DNA of 32,161 bases, taken from NCBI GenBank assembly GCA_900318205.1, contig ONJS01000031.1:1-32161 (forward strand). The letters run 5' to 3'. Position 1 is the first letter of the stretch; every line of letters begins with the position of its first letter. Below, one piece after another: positions 1 to 8,522 of this stretch. Source of the DNA: an uncultured Prevotellaceae bacterium. Lineage in GTDB: Bacteria > Bacteroidota > Bacteroidia > Bacteroidales > Muribaculaceae. Below the pieces are notes generated by a model. It was not told where the DNA came from. It was given only the letters and a program-made list of their open reading frames with translations, and ran no database searches. Position numbers and translations under genes: made by a program.

Positions 1-627
1 AGACAGCTGGATGGCTTGATTGATGTAATAGAGTGCGCTGTCGCGTTTATCGGGCAAACTGCGGTAATAACCGCCCATGTCGGTCAGACACACAATCTGG
101 TAGTGCTTGTCGCCCAGCTGGTTGTATAGGTCAAGGGCCTCCTTGTATTTCCTGATTTTCAGGTCGGCATAGTTTGAATTGTCGGCATAGAGGGTCGCCA
201 ACCGCAGCTTGGCGAAGGCTTTGTTTTCCAGGTCATCTTCTTCGGCAGCGTTCTCAGCATCCTTATAGGACGCTATCGCCTTTTCGGCATCGCCCATCAT
301 CTGATAGACACAGCCCCGATAGAGCAGGGCGCGGGTGTATTTCTCACGGTCGCCGATCACGGCATCGGTCGTGTCGTCGATATAGTTCTTGTAATGTGAT
401 TGGGTGAGCAGCAGGCTATAATAGGCGCGCTCAGCCTGGTTGAACCCGCCCGGATGGAGAGAATCCAAACGTTGCTGCGCCAGTTCATATTGACGTGCCT
501 TTGACAGCAGCGAGTCGATGGCCAATAGCTCACGCATGGTGGCAGTATCCGAGCCCCCGTTGCAGCAGGCCAACGCCAGCGCAAGAACAACTATTAATGC
601 GGTAAAAGCAATATTTCTTGATCTCAT
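1..627 (-). CDS. TPR-repeat lipoprotein, 3' part outside window
   Basis: The reading frame is open from an ATG at 627 to the left edge (209 codons, no stop), so the C-terminus is missing. The N-terminus is a lipoprotein signal peptide: MRSRN, a hydrophobic run, then LALACC, so the mature protein would be lipidated on a cysteine near residue 20. The rest is helical and reads as tetratricopeptide-like repeats: a segment with RALLYRGCVYQMMGDAEKAI (about residues 90-110), then KLRLATLYADNSNY and YQIVCLTDMGGYYRSLPDKR, each with the small/large residue spacing of TPR helices. In Bacteroidales such lipoproteins often continue into a membrane helix and a LuxR-type or histidine-kinase domain, but that part is not visible, so the role is open. 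It is transcribed away from the secreted-protein cluster starting near 1.05 kb. Reading frame and lipobox are certain; TPR assignment is from pattern. Confidence 0.8.
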   Translation of the reverse strand, partial: MRSRNIAFTALIVVLALALACCNGGSDTATMRELLAIDSLLSKARQYELAQQRLDSLHPGGFNQAERAYYSLLLTQSHYKNYIDDTTDAVIGDREKYTRALLYRGCVYQMMGDAEKAIASYKDAENAAEEDDLENKAFAKLRLATLYADNSNYADLKIRKYKEALDLYNQLGDKHYQIVCLTDMGGYYRSLPDKRDSALYYINQAIQLS

Positions 628-756
628 ATTTTATAAAAAAGGAAAACAATAAGTACAAAAAATACTAATTATTCATTGACAATTATATTTGATTGTTTTT
701 ATTGTATTTATTGTTGTTTTTTTATCTAATTCACGAAATTTGTAGTTTTCTACTCA

Positions 757-764
757 CAAAATTA
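757..764 (-). promoter_or_regulatory. candidate -7 element for the TPR lipoprotein gene
   Basis: On the minus strand this reads TAATTTTG, a full match to the Bacteroidota -7 consensus TAnnTTTG. It would give a leader of about 125 nt. I see no convincing TTTG at the -33 spacing, so support is moderate. Confidence 0.4.
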
Positions 765-807
765 CTTCATTTTTGGGCAACAATTTCGGTCTCATCGGGC
801 CGAATTA

Positions 808-872
808 TGTCAAAATGAACTTTTTGTTTTTCGGGTATCTGATAATCAATGGTTTATGACTGTCAAAATGAA
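808..872. repeat. pair of 12-nt direct repeats in a divergent intergenic region
   Basis: TGTCAAAATGAA occurs at 808-819 and again at 861-872, 53 bp apart. An inverted partial copy (ACTTCATTTTT) lies at 764-774. The whole gap 628-1040 separates two divergent genes and is AT-rich. The repeats could be operator sites for a regulator acting on one or both genes; that is inference. Confidence 0.4.
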
Positions 873-917
873 GTCACAATGAAGCCCGTTTTTCGCCAAA
901 TATCCAATTATTTACCG

Positions 918-939
918 TAACTTTGCAGTGACCGGTTAC
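918..939 (+). promoter_or_regulatory. upstream candidate promoter with a palindrome just after it
   Basis: TAACTTTG at 918-925 matches the Bacteroidota -7 consensus, though the -33 box is poor. Immediately downstream (about 928-939) lies GTGACCGGTTAC, an inverted repeat with one mismatched pair, in the position of an operator. It would be a second, more distal promoter for the secreted-protein cluster. Confidence 0.4.
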
Positions 940-990
940 TACGTTGTGACAGCCACATCACGATACAGAGCTTAAACACCCAAATGGGTA

Positions 991-1021
991 TTGCAGATGG
1001 TTAATGAGCACAATATCTTTG
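991..1021 (+). promoter_or_regulatory. promoter of the secreted-protein cluster
   Basis: TTG at 991-993, a 20-bp spacer and TATCTTTG at 1014-1021 match the Bacteroidota -33/-7 promoter. Transcription would begin at about 1025, leaving a leader of 15 to 40 nt depending on which ATG is used. Confidence 0.65.
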
Positions 1022-1064
1022 CAATGAGTGAGAATGTAAAATGTATAATAAAAAGAGAAATAAA

Positions 1065-3377
1065 ATGAGAAAGGTATTTTTTATTTGGCTGTGGGTCGCG
1101 GCTGTTGTGATACTGAGTACGACCATGGCATCGGCTCAATCTTTTGTGCCTATGAAACCGTTGTCGCAGCAAGATGGAGCCAGCCAGCCTGAAATTATTA
1201 AGCTCAATGCGCAGCAGCAAGATGTTATAGTGCCTGCCAACAAGATTTCCAGGAAACCAACAGTTTCCTATCATCGTCCAGCTGGTGCATTCTATGGAGC
1301 CGTAGTAGTTGACAAAAGTGGTGACTACCAGTACTTGAATGTTCCCTATCTATGCATGGTGCCAGGAGCGGAATACACCTTCCATGGAATATGTCAGGGC
1401 TTCAACGAGTTTGTCTTTCCCTGTTGGAAAGTTCAACAGGGTGGACAATGGAGCACTATTAGGTTAGTGGATTCTGTAACCGTCAGCTATAGTGAAGGTG
1501 TCACAGATTCTGTTCCCATCTTTCTTGCTGAGGAAGATGAACCTGGCTATTATTTGGACACCTTTTTCTTAGGTGGCATGGTAGAGGGTGAGTGGCCCCG
1601 CCAGAAACATCCGTCGCTGATTGCGGCCTCCAACAATCCCGGGATGTTACTTGGCTACGAATTGTTGAGGTCTGGCAAGAACTTTTGTTTTGGCGGCATG
1701 GATGGCTCTCTTGAAGCGTACACACAGGCAGGCCAGTTACTTGCTTACTACGGCTTGAATCCCAGTGGGAACAATGAATATGGCTGGTACTTTGGAAAAA
1801 ATGCGGGGAAAAAATCGGGAGTAAAAATTGACGGCATTGCCCAGGCGTTTGAGGAACCACAGAATCCTTACCCGCTGCGTGGCATTGCCATGGAAGTCTC
1901 GAATTTACATGTGACCGACACGGTAAACATGACCTGCAAGGTATATCAACTCGACGAGATACCTCAATATAGTGAGAGCGGTTATGTCACCCTGCCCGAA
2001 GAACCGCACAAACTGCTGGCATCAGGCATAGCGAAATTGCAGCCCATTGAGTGTTCTAACGATAGGGGACTGGTTCTTTTTGACCTGATTGATAAACAGG
2101 GTCATCCCACTGTGCTAACGATAGACAGTTCTATCCTGGTGGTTGTGGAAGGCTATAATGAACCTGAAATGAGTGGCCTCGCTGATTTTACAGCACTTGT
2201 TAGTATGGATTTTAACAGCGATGAGGGCTTTGGAGAAATGGCCTACCTCAAGTGGGGCACTCCAGACGAGAACGGTGACACACTCAGTTACCAGTGGCGT
2301 GGATTGAATAATTCGTTATATTACCCGATGAAGACCGGATTCACGATTTTCCTGGACACCTCTTTGCCGCCGTCAGTCTCATCACCCAGCCCCGACATTA
2401 ATTATGTGATTACCAGCGATGCTGTTAACATCACTGCAACGGGCGAAGGCATGGTCAAACTCTACATTGACGGAGAGGAAGTGGCAAATCCTTACAGTGC
2501 CCCTCGTGCCGAGGATGATTATACCGTCACAGTGACCGCTACGGCCGAGGCCAGCGGTATGCTCGTGAGTGAACCGGCTGAACTGGAACTGACAATTCCC
2601 GCAATAGGAAAAGAATGTCTCATCACGGTAACAGCCTATGAGGACACTATGGGATGTGTCACAGCACAGCATCTTAATCCCTTGCCTAATGGCCAATGGC
2701 GCGTAACCTTGGGCTGTGACGTGGACTTTGTGGTGCAGCCTTATGAGGGTTATGAACTGTCTGCGCTGTATGTTGACGGAACGGATATTTTAAGCCAGGT
2801 CGATGCCGAGGGCTTGTTTACGCTAAACAATGTTGCAGGCGACACACAAATTGATGCCTATTTCGTCCCAATGAATTCCTACACAACGCTTGTCATTAAG
2901 CAGAGCGACCTTGGGGATGTGGCCTTGAGGGTCACATGTAACGAGCCGCTGCGTCTTAATGTGACTGCCGACCCCACGTGGACAATCCACTCGGTTACGC
3001 TCAACGGCAAGGACATCACCAAGAAACTTGACGGATATGGCGACTTCACTATCCGTAAAGTGGATGATGTCATCGTAGTGGGAGGCAATGATTATGTTGA
3101 CTTGGATCCTAATGAACCAGAGCGTGTCAAAGCATTTGTGGCGTTTGCGAACAATTCGGGCATTGCCGAAGCTAAGACTAGCCATGTTCGCGTCCTGGGT
3201 GAGCCTGGAGGACTGCGAATCGAAGGTTTGCCCGCCAATCAGGTATTGACCGTGGTCGATGTCGCTGGGCATGTTGTCGCCCGCCATGTGGGTAACGGCT
3301 ACACGATAACCATAGCCTTGCCAAGCGCTATTTATATAGTGAGTACTAAGGATTTAACAGTAAAAATTCACATCTAA
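1065..3377 (+). CDS. secreted surface protein with T9SS-like C-terminal domain
   Basis: A protein of 770 residues from the ATG at 1065; an in-frame ATG at 1041 would add eight residues. I chose 1065 because it gives a standard signal peptide (MRKVFFIWLWVAAVVIL, cut after ASA) behind an A-rich leader. I do not recognise the large N-terminal part (about residues 30-440), which looks beta-rich. It is followed by an Ig-like segment (about 445-520) and two related modules of about 75-85 residues (about 530-620 and 625-700). The last 60 residues (LRIEGLPANQVLTVVDVAGH to the end) have the beta-sandwich pattern of a type IX secretion sorting domain. The second 75-residue module is clearly related to the C-terminus of the next gene. 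The stop is 14 bp before that gene, so the two are likely co-transcribed. Function beyond export and surface attachment cannot be assigned. Confidence 0.8.
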   Translation: MRKVFFIWLWVAAVVILSTTMASAQSFVPMKPLSQQDGASQPEIIKLNAQQQDVIVPANKISRKPTVSYHRPAGAFYGAVVVDKSGDYQYLNVPYLCMVPGAEYTFHGICQGFNEFVFPCWKVQQGGQWSTIRLVDSVTVSYSEGVTDSVPIFLAEEDEPGYYLDTFFLGGMVEGEWPRQKHPSLIAASNNPGMLLGYELLRSGKNFCFGGMDGSLEAYTQAGQLLAYYGLNPSGNNEYGWYFGKNAGKKSGVKIDGIAQAFEEPQNPYPLRGIAMEVSNLHVTDTVNMTCKVYQLDEIPQYSESGYVTLPEEPHKLLASGIAKLQPIECSNDRGLVLFDLIDKQGHPTVLTIDSSILVVVEGYNEPEMSGLADFTALVSMDFNSDEGFGEMAYLKWGTPDENGDTLSYQWRGLNNSLYYPMKTGFTIFLDTSLPPSVSSPSPDINYVITSDAVNITATGEGMVKLYIDGEEVANPYSAPRAEDDYTVTVTATAEASGMLVSEPAELELTIPAIGKECLITVTAYEDTMGCVTAQHLNPLPNGQWRVTLGCDVDFVVQPYEGYELSALYVDGTDILSQVDAEGLFTLNNVAGDTQIDAYFVPMNSYTTLVIKQSDLGDVALRVTCNEPLRLNVTADPTWTIHSVTLNGKDITKKLDGYGDFTIRKVDDVIVVGGNDYVDLDPNEPERVKAFVAFANNSGIAEAKTSHVRVLGEPGGLRIEGLPANQVLTVVDVAGHVVARHVGNGYTITIALPSAIYIVSTKDLTVKIHI

Positions 3378-3391
3378 ACCGCATCCCGACT

Positions 3392-4816
3392 ATGAAATAC
3401 AATCAACAATATTCAATCATGGCATTGCTGCTGGCACTCGTATTCTCGTTGCCAGTGGCTGGCGCCGACTATGACCAGTTTTTCTATAACGGCATCCAGT
3501 ACATCGTTTTGAGCGAGAGTGAACATACCGTTGAAACTCGTGGGCCGAGATCGCTGAGCGGGCATGTCGATATCCCGTCAACAGTGGTTTACAATGGAGA
3601 AACTTATACCGTTACTGGTATTGGCTTGTTCAGTTTCAGTTCCTCGGGCATCACTTCCATGACGTTGCCGCCGACGATTGACCATATCGGCAGTACAGCA
3701 TTTGGCAATTCTACACTGGAGGAAATCAATCTACCATCATCGCTAAAAAACATTGAAATGTTTGCTTTCTCGTCATGCAAGAACTTGAAGTCTATTGTTT
3801 TGCCTGAAGGCTTGCTCACACTTGGAGACATGGCATTCATGTATGACTCATCCATTGAAGAAATCAACTTGCCTTCAACGCTTACATCTCTGGGCGGGAG
3901 CTGCTTTACCGGAACATCTATCAGGTCACTTACTATTCCTGGAAGTGTGAAAGTCTTAGGCAATGACAAAATCATTGAAAGCAACAGCCTAAAACTAGTC
4001 ATTGTTGAGGAAGGCGTGACATCTATCGGTCGCCATGTGTTCAACTTCTGCCAGGATGCTGACATTTATCTGCCCTCGACACTAAGTTATTTGGGTGAAG
4101 AAGCGATAAGTGGCCATAACGTCTATTTCAAGTCGCCTGTTCCGCCTCAAGGTTCAAATAGTTGGCTGGGATGGAATTTTATCCATCAAGAGTATATTCC
4201 CAAGGGAACTAAAGCCCACTATCGTTACCACTACTTCTGCAATGCAGATGTATTGGAAGACGAGTCGCTTGGGAGTTATTGCGATGTGAATATCAACATC
4301 AATGGCAACGGCGAGGTGACAAGTGACGATCTGACGCAATGGGAGGTGTTTCACTATGCCCCAGCTGGGAAGAATGTGGTATTGTCCATCACGCCACAAG
4401 CCAAGCATCTCATCAGTGGTTTCACAGTGGATGGCATTGATAAGAGTAACCGCATCACTGGTGGAGTAACGCTCTATGACGACGCACAATATCTTGACTT
4501 CAGCGACGAAGTTATTGAGCAAGGCAAGTACTCTATCCCTAATCTGCAAACGGCGATGGATGTGAATGTCGCTTTCAAGAAACAGCCTTTCACCAAACTG
4601 ACCTTGCGCCAGAGCGAATGTGGAACCATCGGCGTGCGTCTGCATCGTGACAGGCCAATGATACTAAAGGTAAATCCGTCTGACAATAGTGGAATTAGCG
4701 CCATGTCACTCGATGGTAATGATTGCCTTGATGAAGTGCAGCCTGATGGGCGTTTTTCCAAAGTCATTGATGACCCTGTGACGGTTCAAGTCAACTATCA
4801 ACAATCTGGCAATTAA
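3392..4816 (+). CDS. BspA-like leucine-rich repeat secreted protein
   Basis: A 474-residue protein with a signal peptide (MKYNQQYSIMALLLALVFSL, cut near VAGA). Residues about 50-260 are BspA-type LRR_5 repeats: recurring I-x-x-x-AF/F and L-x-x-I-x-LP-x-x-L patterns such as LEEINLPSSLKNIEMFAFSS and IEEINLPSTLTSLGGSCF. In oral and gut Bacteroidales such proteins bind host matrix or other bacteria. Residues about 300-395 and 398-474 form two beta modules; the last (TKLTLRQSECGTIGVRL onward) aligns with residues 625-700 of the preceding protein. Unlike that neighbour, it stops directly after this module, with no T9SS-like sorting domain and no dockerin. It begins 14 bp after the previous stop, consistent with one operon. 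Family call is firm; ligand unknown. Confidence 0.85.
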   Translation: MKYNQQYSIMALLLALVFSLPVAGADYDQFFYNGIQYIVLSESEHTVETRGPRSLSGHVDIPSTVVYNGETYTVTGIGLFSFSSSGITSMTLPPTIDHIGSTAFGNSTLEEINLPSSLKNIEMFAFSSCKNLKSIVLPEGLLTLGDMAFMYDSSIEEINLPSTLTSLGGSCFTGTSIRSLTIPGSVKVLGNDKIIESNSLKLVIVEEGVTSIGRHVFNFCQDADIYLPSTLSYLGEEAISGHNVYFKSPVPPQGSNSWLGWNFIHQEYIPKGTKAHYRYHYFCNADVLEDESLGSYCDVNININGNGEVTSDDLTQWEVFHYAPAGKNVVLSITPQAKHLISGFTVDGIDKSNRITGGVTLYDDAQYLDFSDEVIEQGKYSIPNLQTAMDVNVAFKKQPFTKLTLRQSECGTIGVRLHRDRPMILKVNPSDNSGISAMSLDGNDCLDEVQPDGRFSKVIDDPVTVQVNYQQSGN

Positions 4817-4896
4817 TTTTCGGCATTTTTAATGGGCCTCTGCCGAGACTACGACTTTTCCTTGTGGAGTGAGAATAATGAAAATTTAACAACAAT

Positions 4897-6024
4897 ATGA
4901 AGAGATTGCTTTTTATCACCCTATTAATGGCATGTGCCTCACTGGCAGGACATGCCGTCATCGAGGTTGACGGTGTGTTCTATAACACCTATTGGGTCGG
5001 TTCGCACCAAGAGGCTGTAGTCGTTGTGGGCGACACCTATGATCAAGACAAGGAGATTAACTATACAGGCTTGGTTCACGCCATCATCCGCGACAGTGTC
5101 TCTTTTGATGGAACCACCATGCTGCCTGTCTCCAAAATTGGCTGGGTTGCCTTTCAATGGGCTACCGACCTTGAAGAGGTCACTATCCCCAATACGGTTA
5201 AAATCATCGGCGAGGCGGCATTCAACAAGTGTCCCAAATTGCGCAGCATCACTATTCCCAATAGTGTTGTCACCATCGAGGAATGGGGCATTGCCCACAA
5301 CGAGTCGCTCAGGGAACTGCATCTGGGCAGCGGAGCGGTCAACCTTGACAACAGCGCCATTGTGGGCAATACAGCGCTCGAAGTCATTACCGTTGACGAG
5401 AACAACCCAATCTATGACTCGAGGAATAACTGTAATGGTATCATCACCACGGTGAACAACAGCATGGTGCATGACCGGCACATATTGTTCACGGCTTGCT
5501 CACGTACTGTCTTGCCCCGGGAGGTGACATGGATTGCACGCGGTGCTTATCAACATCAAGGTATCACCATGGTCATTCTGCCTGAACAAATTACCAATCT
5601 TGAGTATACCTGCTTTGAAGGATGTGAATATCTGACCGAGATTTACAACTTCAGCAGCGAGCCACAAGGCTGCATGGGCACCACCTTTGAAGACTACCAT
5701 TACGAGAACTGCACATTGTATGTCCCCAGGGGCACTAAAGAAATCTACGAGCAGGTTCCCGTCTGGGGGTCTTTCAGGCATATCGAGGAGTTTGATGCCA
5801 CCACGATTATCCCTGGTGACGTGAACGGCGACGGCGAGATTACCGTTGCCGATGCTAACAGTGTGGTTGTCATCATCAATGGTGGCAGCAGCCATGGCCA
5901 TACCCGAGTTCCCAACCCTGACGGTGGCGGTTGGATCGACCCAGCCGACGTCAACGGCGACGGCGAGGTCAACATCGCCGACATCAATGCCATCATCGAC
6001 ATGATCCTCAGCCACCACTCTTAA
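4897..6024 (+). CDS. LRR (BspA-like) secreted protein with C-terminal type I dockerin
   Basis: A 375-residue protein. The signal peptide (MKRLLFITLLMACASLAGHA) is followed by a short domain opening with IEVDGVFYNTY, common before LRR_5 repeats in these proteins. LRR_5 repeats fill about residues 65-270 (for example LEEVTIPNTVKIIGEAAF and LRSITIPNSVVTIEE). The C-terminus (about 303-375) carries two calcium-loop repeats, GDVNGDGEITVADANSVVVI and ADVNGDGEVNIADINAIIDM, separated by an unusually long Gly/His/Pro-containing insert. This is a type I dockerin fold. In Bacteroidales such dockerins are widespread on surface proteins that are not part of clostridial-type cellulosomes, and their cohesin partners are mostly unknown. 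It lies 80 bp after the second LRR gene, same strand. A near-identical dockerin repeat occurs in the protein at 24.99-26.93 kb. Confidence 0.85.
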   Translation: MKRLLFITLLMACASLAGHAVIEVDGVFYNTYWVGSHQEAVVVVGDTYDQDKEINYTGLVHAIIRDSVSFDGTTMLPVSKIGWVAFQWATDLEEVTIPNTVKIIGEAAFNKCPKLRSITIPNSVVTIEEWGIAHNESLRELHLGSGAVNLDNSAIVGNTALEVITVDENNPIYDSRNNCNGIITTVNNSMVHDRHILFTACSRTVLPREVTWIARGAYQHQGITMVILPEQITNLEYTCFEGCEYLTEIYNFSSEPQGCMGTTFEDYHYENCTLYVPRGTKEIYEQVPVWGSFRHIEEFDATTIIPGDVNGDGEITVADANSVVVIINGGSSHGHTRVPNPDGGGWIDPADVNGDGEVNIADINAIIDMILSHHS

Positions 6025-6117
6025 AACAACAAGTATTCTAGTAGAAAACAAGAAAAACAATCAATAGTTGTCCTTGTTGTCAATCAAGTTGTTTATAGTT
6101 GTTTGATAATAAGGGTA

Positions 6118-7461
6118 TCAGATGATGCCGGTGAGGTAAAGGAAGATGAAGACGATGCAGACGGGAGCGATATAGCGCATGCAGAAGAGCATATAGGACT
6201 CCGATCTTCCCTTGAGGCGTCCGCCATTGGTGAGTTGCTCGTGAATGATCTTGCGGTCCATAATCCATCCCACATACAACGCCGTGAAGATGCCGCCAAT
6301 GAGCATGAAGATGTTGCTGGCGGCATAGTCCATCATGTCGAAGATGTTCTTGCCCCACAACTTGATGTCGTCCAGCACATTGAACGACAGGGCTGCCAGA
6401 ACCGCAAGGGCAAATGTGAACAGTGCCGTCCATGCGATGGCGCGGGGACGTGACATCTTGTGCTCCTCGATCATGAAGGTGATGGGTATCTCACTCAACG
6501 AGATGGTAGAAGTCAACGAGGCAAAGAACACCAGCAGGAAGAACAGCAGCGCCCAGAGATAGCCACCCGCCATCTGCTGGAAAATACCCGGCAATACCTC
6601 AAAAATGAGACGGGGACCTGCCGTCGGCTCCACGCCGAAGGAGAACACAGCCGGGAAAATCATCACGCCTGACAGGATGGCCACCATCGTATCAAGCACA
6701 GCGACAGTCGTCGCATCCTTGACCAGCGACATGTCATCTTTATAATAGGAGGCATAGGTCACCAGGCACGAGATACCGATAGAGAGCGACAAGAAAGCCT
6801 GACCAAAGGCAGCAAGAACACCTTTCATCGTCAATTCGGAGAAATCAGGCTCGAACATGAAGCGCAGACCCTTGGAAGCCCCTGGCAACAGCAAGGCGTT
6901 GATACAGAAGATGATAAGGATGATAAACAGCAACGGCATCATGATGCTCGCCACGCGCTCAATGCCCTTAGCGATGCCACGACTCATCACCAGGAAGTTG
7001 AGGACAAGGAAGATCACCGTCCAGCCGACGCAGCGCCAGGGATTGGCAACCAACGCGGTGAACATGTCGCTATACTCCTGTGGCGTGTGCCCGCTCAGGT
7101 TGCCCAGTGCGGCCTGATACAGGTACTCGATAATCCATCCGCACACCACGCTGTAGAAGCCGATCACCACAAAGCTGCCTAAAATGCACACATAGGTAAA
7201 AAGATAATACTTCTTGCCCGGCGACAGCTTGCGCAGCGCCGCCTTCATGTTGCTATGCGTCGAGCGACCGATGATGAACTCGCTCAATATCACGGGAATG
7301 CCCATCACCAGAATACAGATGATATACACCAGAATGAAAGCACCGCCGCCATTCTCACCTGCCTCATAGGGGAAACGCCAGATGTTTCCCAAACCCACTG
7401 CCGAGCCCACCGCAGCAGCGATGGCACCCAAGCGTGTCGCAAATCCTACTCGTTTTGCCAT
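6118..7461 (-). CDS. sodium-dependent transporter, neurotransmitter:sodium symporter (SNF) family
   Basis: A 447-residue polytopic membrane protein. The N-terminus (FATRLGAIAAAVGSAVGLGN then IWRFPYEAGENGGGAF) is the hallmark TM1 of the NSS/LeuT family, where the unwound GSAVGLGNIWRFPY stretch forms the sodium and substrate sites. About eleven to twelve hydrophobic segments follow, including TM6 (AFGQAFLSLSIGISCLVTYAS). Bacterial members usually import amino acids such as tryptophan, tyrosine or leucine with Na+; the substrate cannot be read from sequence here. The length is normal for the bacterial branch. It has its own promoter just upstream and is convergent with the dockerin-LRR gene, 93 bp apart. 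Confidence 0.93.
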   Translation of the reverse strand: MAKRVGFATRLGAIAAAVGSAVGLGNIWRFPYEAGENGGGAFILVYIICILVMGIPVILSEFIIGRSTHSNMKAALRKLSPGKKYYLFTYVCILGSFVVIGFYSVVCGWIIEYLYQAALGNLSGHTPQEYSDMFTALVANPWRCVGWTVIFLVLNFLVMSRGIAKGIERVASIMMPLLFIILIIFCINALLLPGASKGLRFMFEPDFSELTMKGVLAAFGQAFLSLSIGISCLVTYASYYKDDMSLVKDATTVAVLDTMVAILSGVMIFPAVFSFGVEPTAGPRLIFEVLPGIFQQMAGGYLWALLFFLLVFFASLTSTISLSEIPITFMIEEHKMSRPRAIAWTALFTFALAVLAALSFNVLDDIKLWGKNIFDMMDYAASNIFMLIGGIFTALYVGWIMDRKIIHEQLTNGGRLKGRSESYMLFCMRYIAPVCIVFIFLYLTGII

Positions 7462-7488
7462 TGTGAATAGTTATTAGAAGATCGGCTA

Positions 7489-7519
7489 CAAAAGTAGGCA
7501 TATTCTATGACACTGGCAA
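7489..7519 (-). promoter_or_regulatory. promoter of the NSS transporter gene
   Basis: On the minus strand: TTG (7519-7517), 20-bp spacer, TACTTTTG (7496-7489). Both spacing and boxes fit the Bacteroidota promoter. The leader to the ATG at 7461 is about 25 nt. Confidence 0.65.
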
Positions 7520-7559
7520 CATCTCACCAAGATTTCCCCCATGGAGAGTCGCTTCATGG

Positions 7560-7880
7560 TTAGATTTGAGGAACCGGTTCCATGGGACGCGACGAGGGGG
7601 ACGGCTTGGGCGAATGGGCTGGTTTGGAACGCTTGGGAGACGCCTTGTGATGCTTGACTGCTGGACTCGCCGCCTTTTCGGGAAGAGGCTTGGAGATTTC
7701 CACCGTCGAGGAGTCCAACTCTGCTTCAAACTGCCGGATGACATCGGCCTGCTGAGGCACATCTGCCCTGCGGTGGCATCGTGTGAAACACGTCGCCGCC
7801 AGCAACAGGGCAATCGTCACCAGAACCACAATAGCCCCGCGACGCTCATGCCTTGTCATCTCAAAGAAATCCTTGATCAT
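7560..7880 (-). CDS. small single-pass membrane protein, Lys/Pro-rich tail
   Basis: A 106-residue protein from the ATG at 7880. A longer reading from 7934 is possible, but its extra 18 residues would start upstream of the candidate -7 box at 7901-7908 (TATTTTTG on the minus strand). Residues 1-15 (MIKDFFEMTRHERRG) are followed by one membrane helix (AIVVLVTIALLLAATCF), then a tail rich in Lys, Pro, Ser and His with repeated KP/SP motifs. The start resembles the N-terminus of Bacteroidales ComEA-like helix-hairpin-helix proteins, which begin with a similar KDFF-x-x-x-RxERRG-TM signature, but the HhH DNA-binding domain is absent. It may be a degenerate relative or a separate small family. The gene sits 98 bp upstream of the NSS transporter on the same strand. 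Function unknown. Confidence 0.6.
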   Translation of the reverse strand: MIKDFFEMTRHERRGAIVVLVTIALLLAATCFTRCHRRADVPQQADVIRQFEAELDSSTVEISKPLPEKAASPAVKHHKASPKRSKPAHSPKPSPSSRPMEPVPQI

Positions 7881-8004
7881 AGCCACCTCAGAATAATGAG
7901 CAAAAATAGGAAATATCTGCCACTCTGTCACCATCCCACCCTAAAAAAACAAGCCAAAAATTAAAAAAACCTAATAAAGTATCATTTCTTAAATAAAAAA
8001 GCAC

Positions 8005-8012
8005 TACCTTTG
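8005..8012 (+). promoter_or_regulatory. -7 element of the VanZ-like gene
   Basis: TACCTTTG matches TAnnTTTG and lies 27 bp before the ATG at 8040. The -33 region (ATTTCTT) is a weak match. Confidence 0.5.
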
Positions 8013-8039
8013 CACGCTGAAAAAACTGAATAACACCAA

Positions 8040-8495
8040 ATGAAAACTTTCATCCTGTCAATACCTAAAGGAGTTCCAACAGCAGTGATGCTTTTGTTGG
8101 TCCTCTATTTCACATTTGCCAAGAACCCCCTTGGGCTGAATGTATTCCACTCCATTCCCTATGCTGAATATGTTGGACACTTTGTGCTGTATTTCATTGC
8201 TGGCCTGGTATTTATACTTGATTATGCCAAGGCACGTCTGCCCCACCACAGCAAGGTTAACCAGGAAATCGGCATTGCCGTTTCAACAGGCGTCTTGTCG
8301 CTGATCATGGAAATCGGTCTGATGCAGTATTCAGGTTACAACTACGACCTGAACAATGTGTACGCAGCTTCGTTTGCCGCCCTCTTGGCATTCCTTTTCT
8401 ACCATTACTGGTTGCTGCACCCCTTCCGCCACTATCTGTATCACTCGATTCAGCACCACTGGCGCTACCAGCACCGCCGCAAGAAGAAAAAATGA
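8040..8495 (+). CDS. VanZ-like family membrane protein
   Basis: A 151-residue protein with about four membrane helices (residues about 13-28, 41-61, 78-96, 107-128). The motif EYVGHFVLYFIAGLVF and the later LIMEIGLMQYSGYNYDLNNV correspond to the paired signatures of VanZ-like proteins: a polar His/Phe helix, then an E-x-x-Q region followed by D-x-x-N. VanZ was named for low-level teicoplanin resistance in the vanA cluster, but most genomic members are unlinked to resistance and have unknown function. The C-terminus is a basic, His-rich tail (HHWRYQHRRKKKK). It has its own -7 box and stands alone, followed by a gene-free stretch of about 560 bp. Confidence 0.82.
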   Translation: MKTFILSIPKGVPTAVMLLLVLYFTFAKNPLGLNVFHSIPYAEYVGHFVLYFIAGLVFILDYAKARLPHHSKVNQEIGIAVSTGVLSLIMEIGLMQYSGYNYDLNNVYAASFAALLAFLFYHYWLLHPFRHYLYHSIQHHWRYQHRRKKKK

Positions 8496-8522
8496 CCTCT
8501 TGTTTTTTACAAGGGACGATAT

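Noticed and set aside
4817-4896. Terminator in the gap before the dockerin-LRR gene (TCGGCA ... TGCCGA)
   Set aside because: Six-base stem with a loop of about 15 nt and no T-run; too weak.
3392-6024. Polysaccharide utilisation locus
   Set aside because: No SusC/SusD pair, glycoside hydrolase or hybrid two-component regulator is near the secreted proteins.
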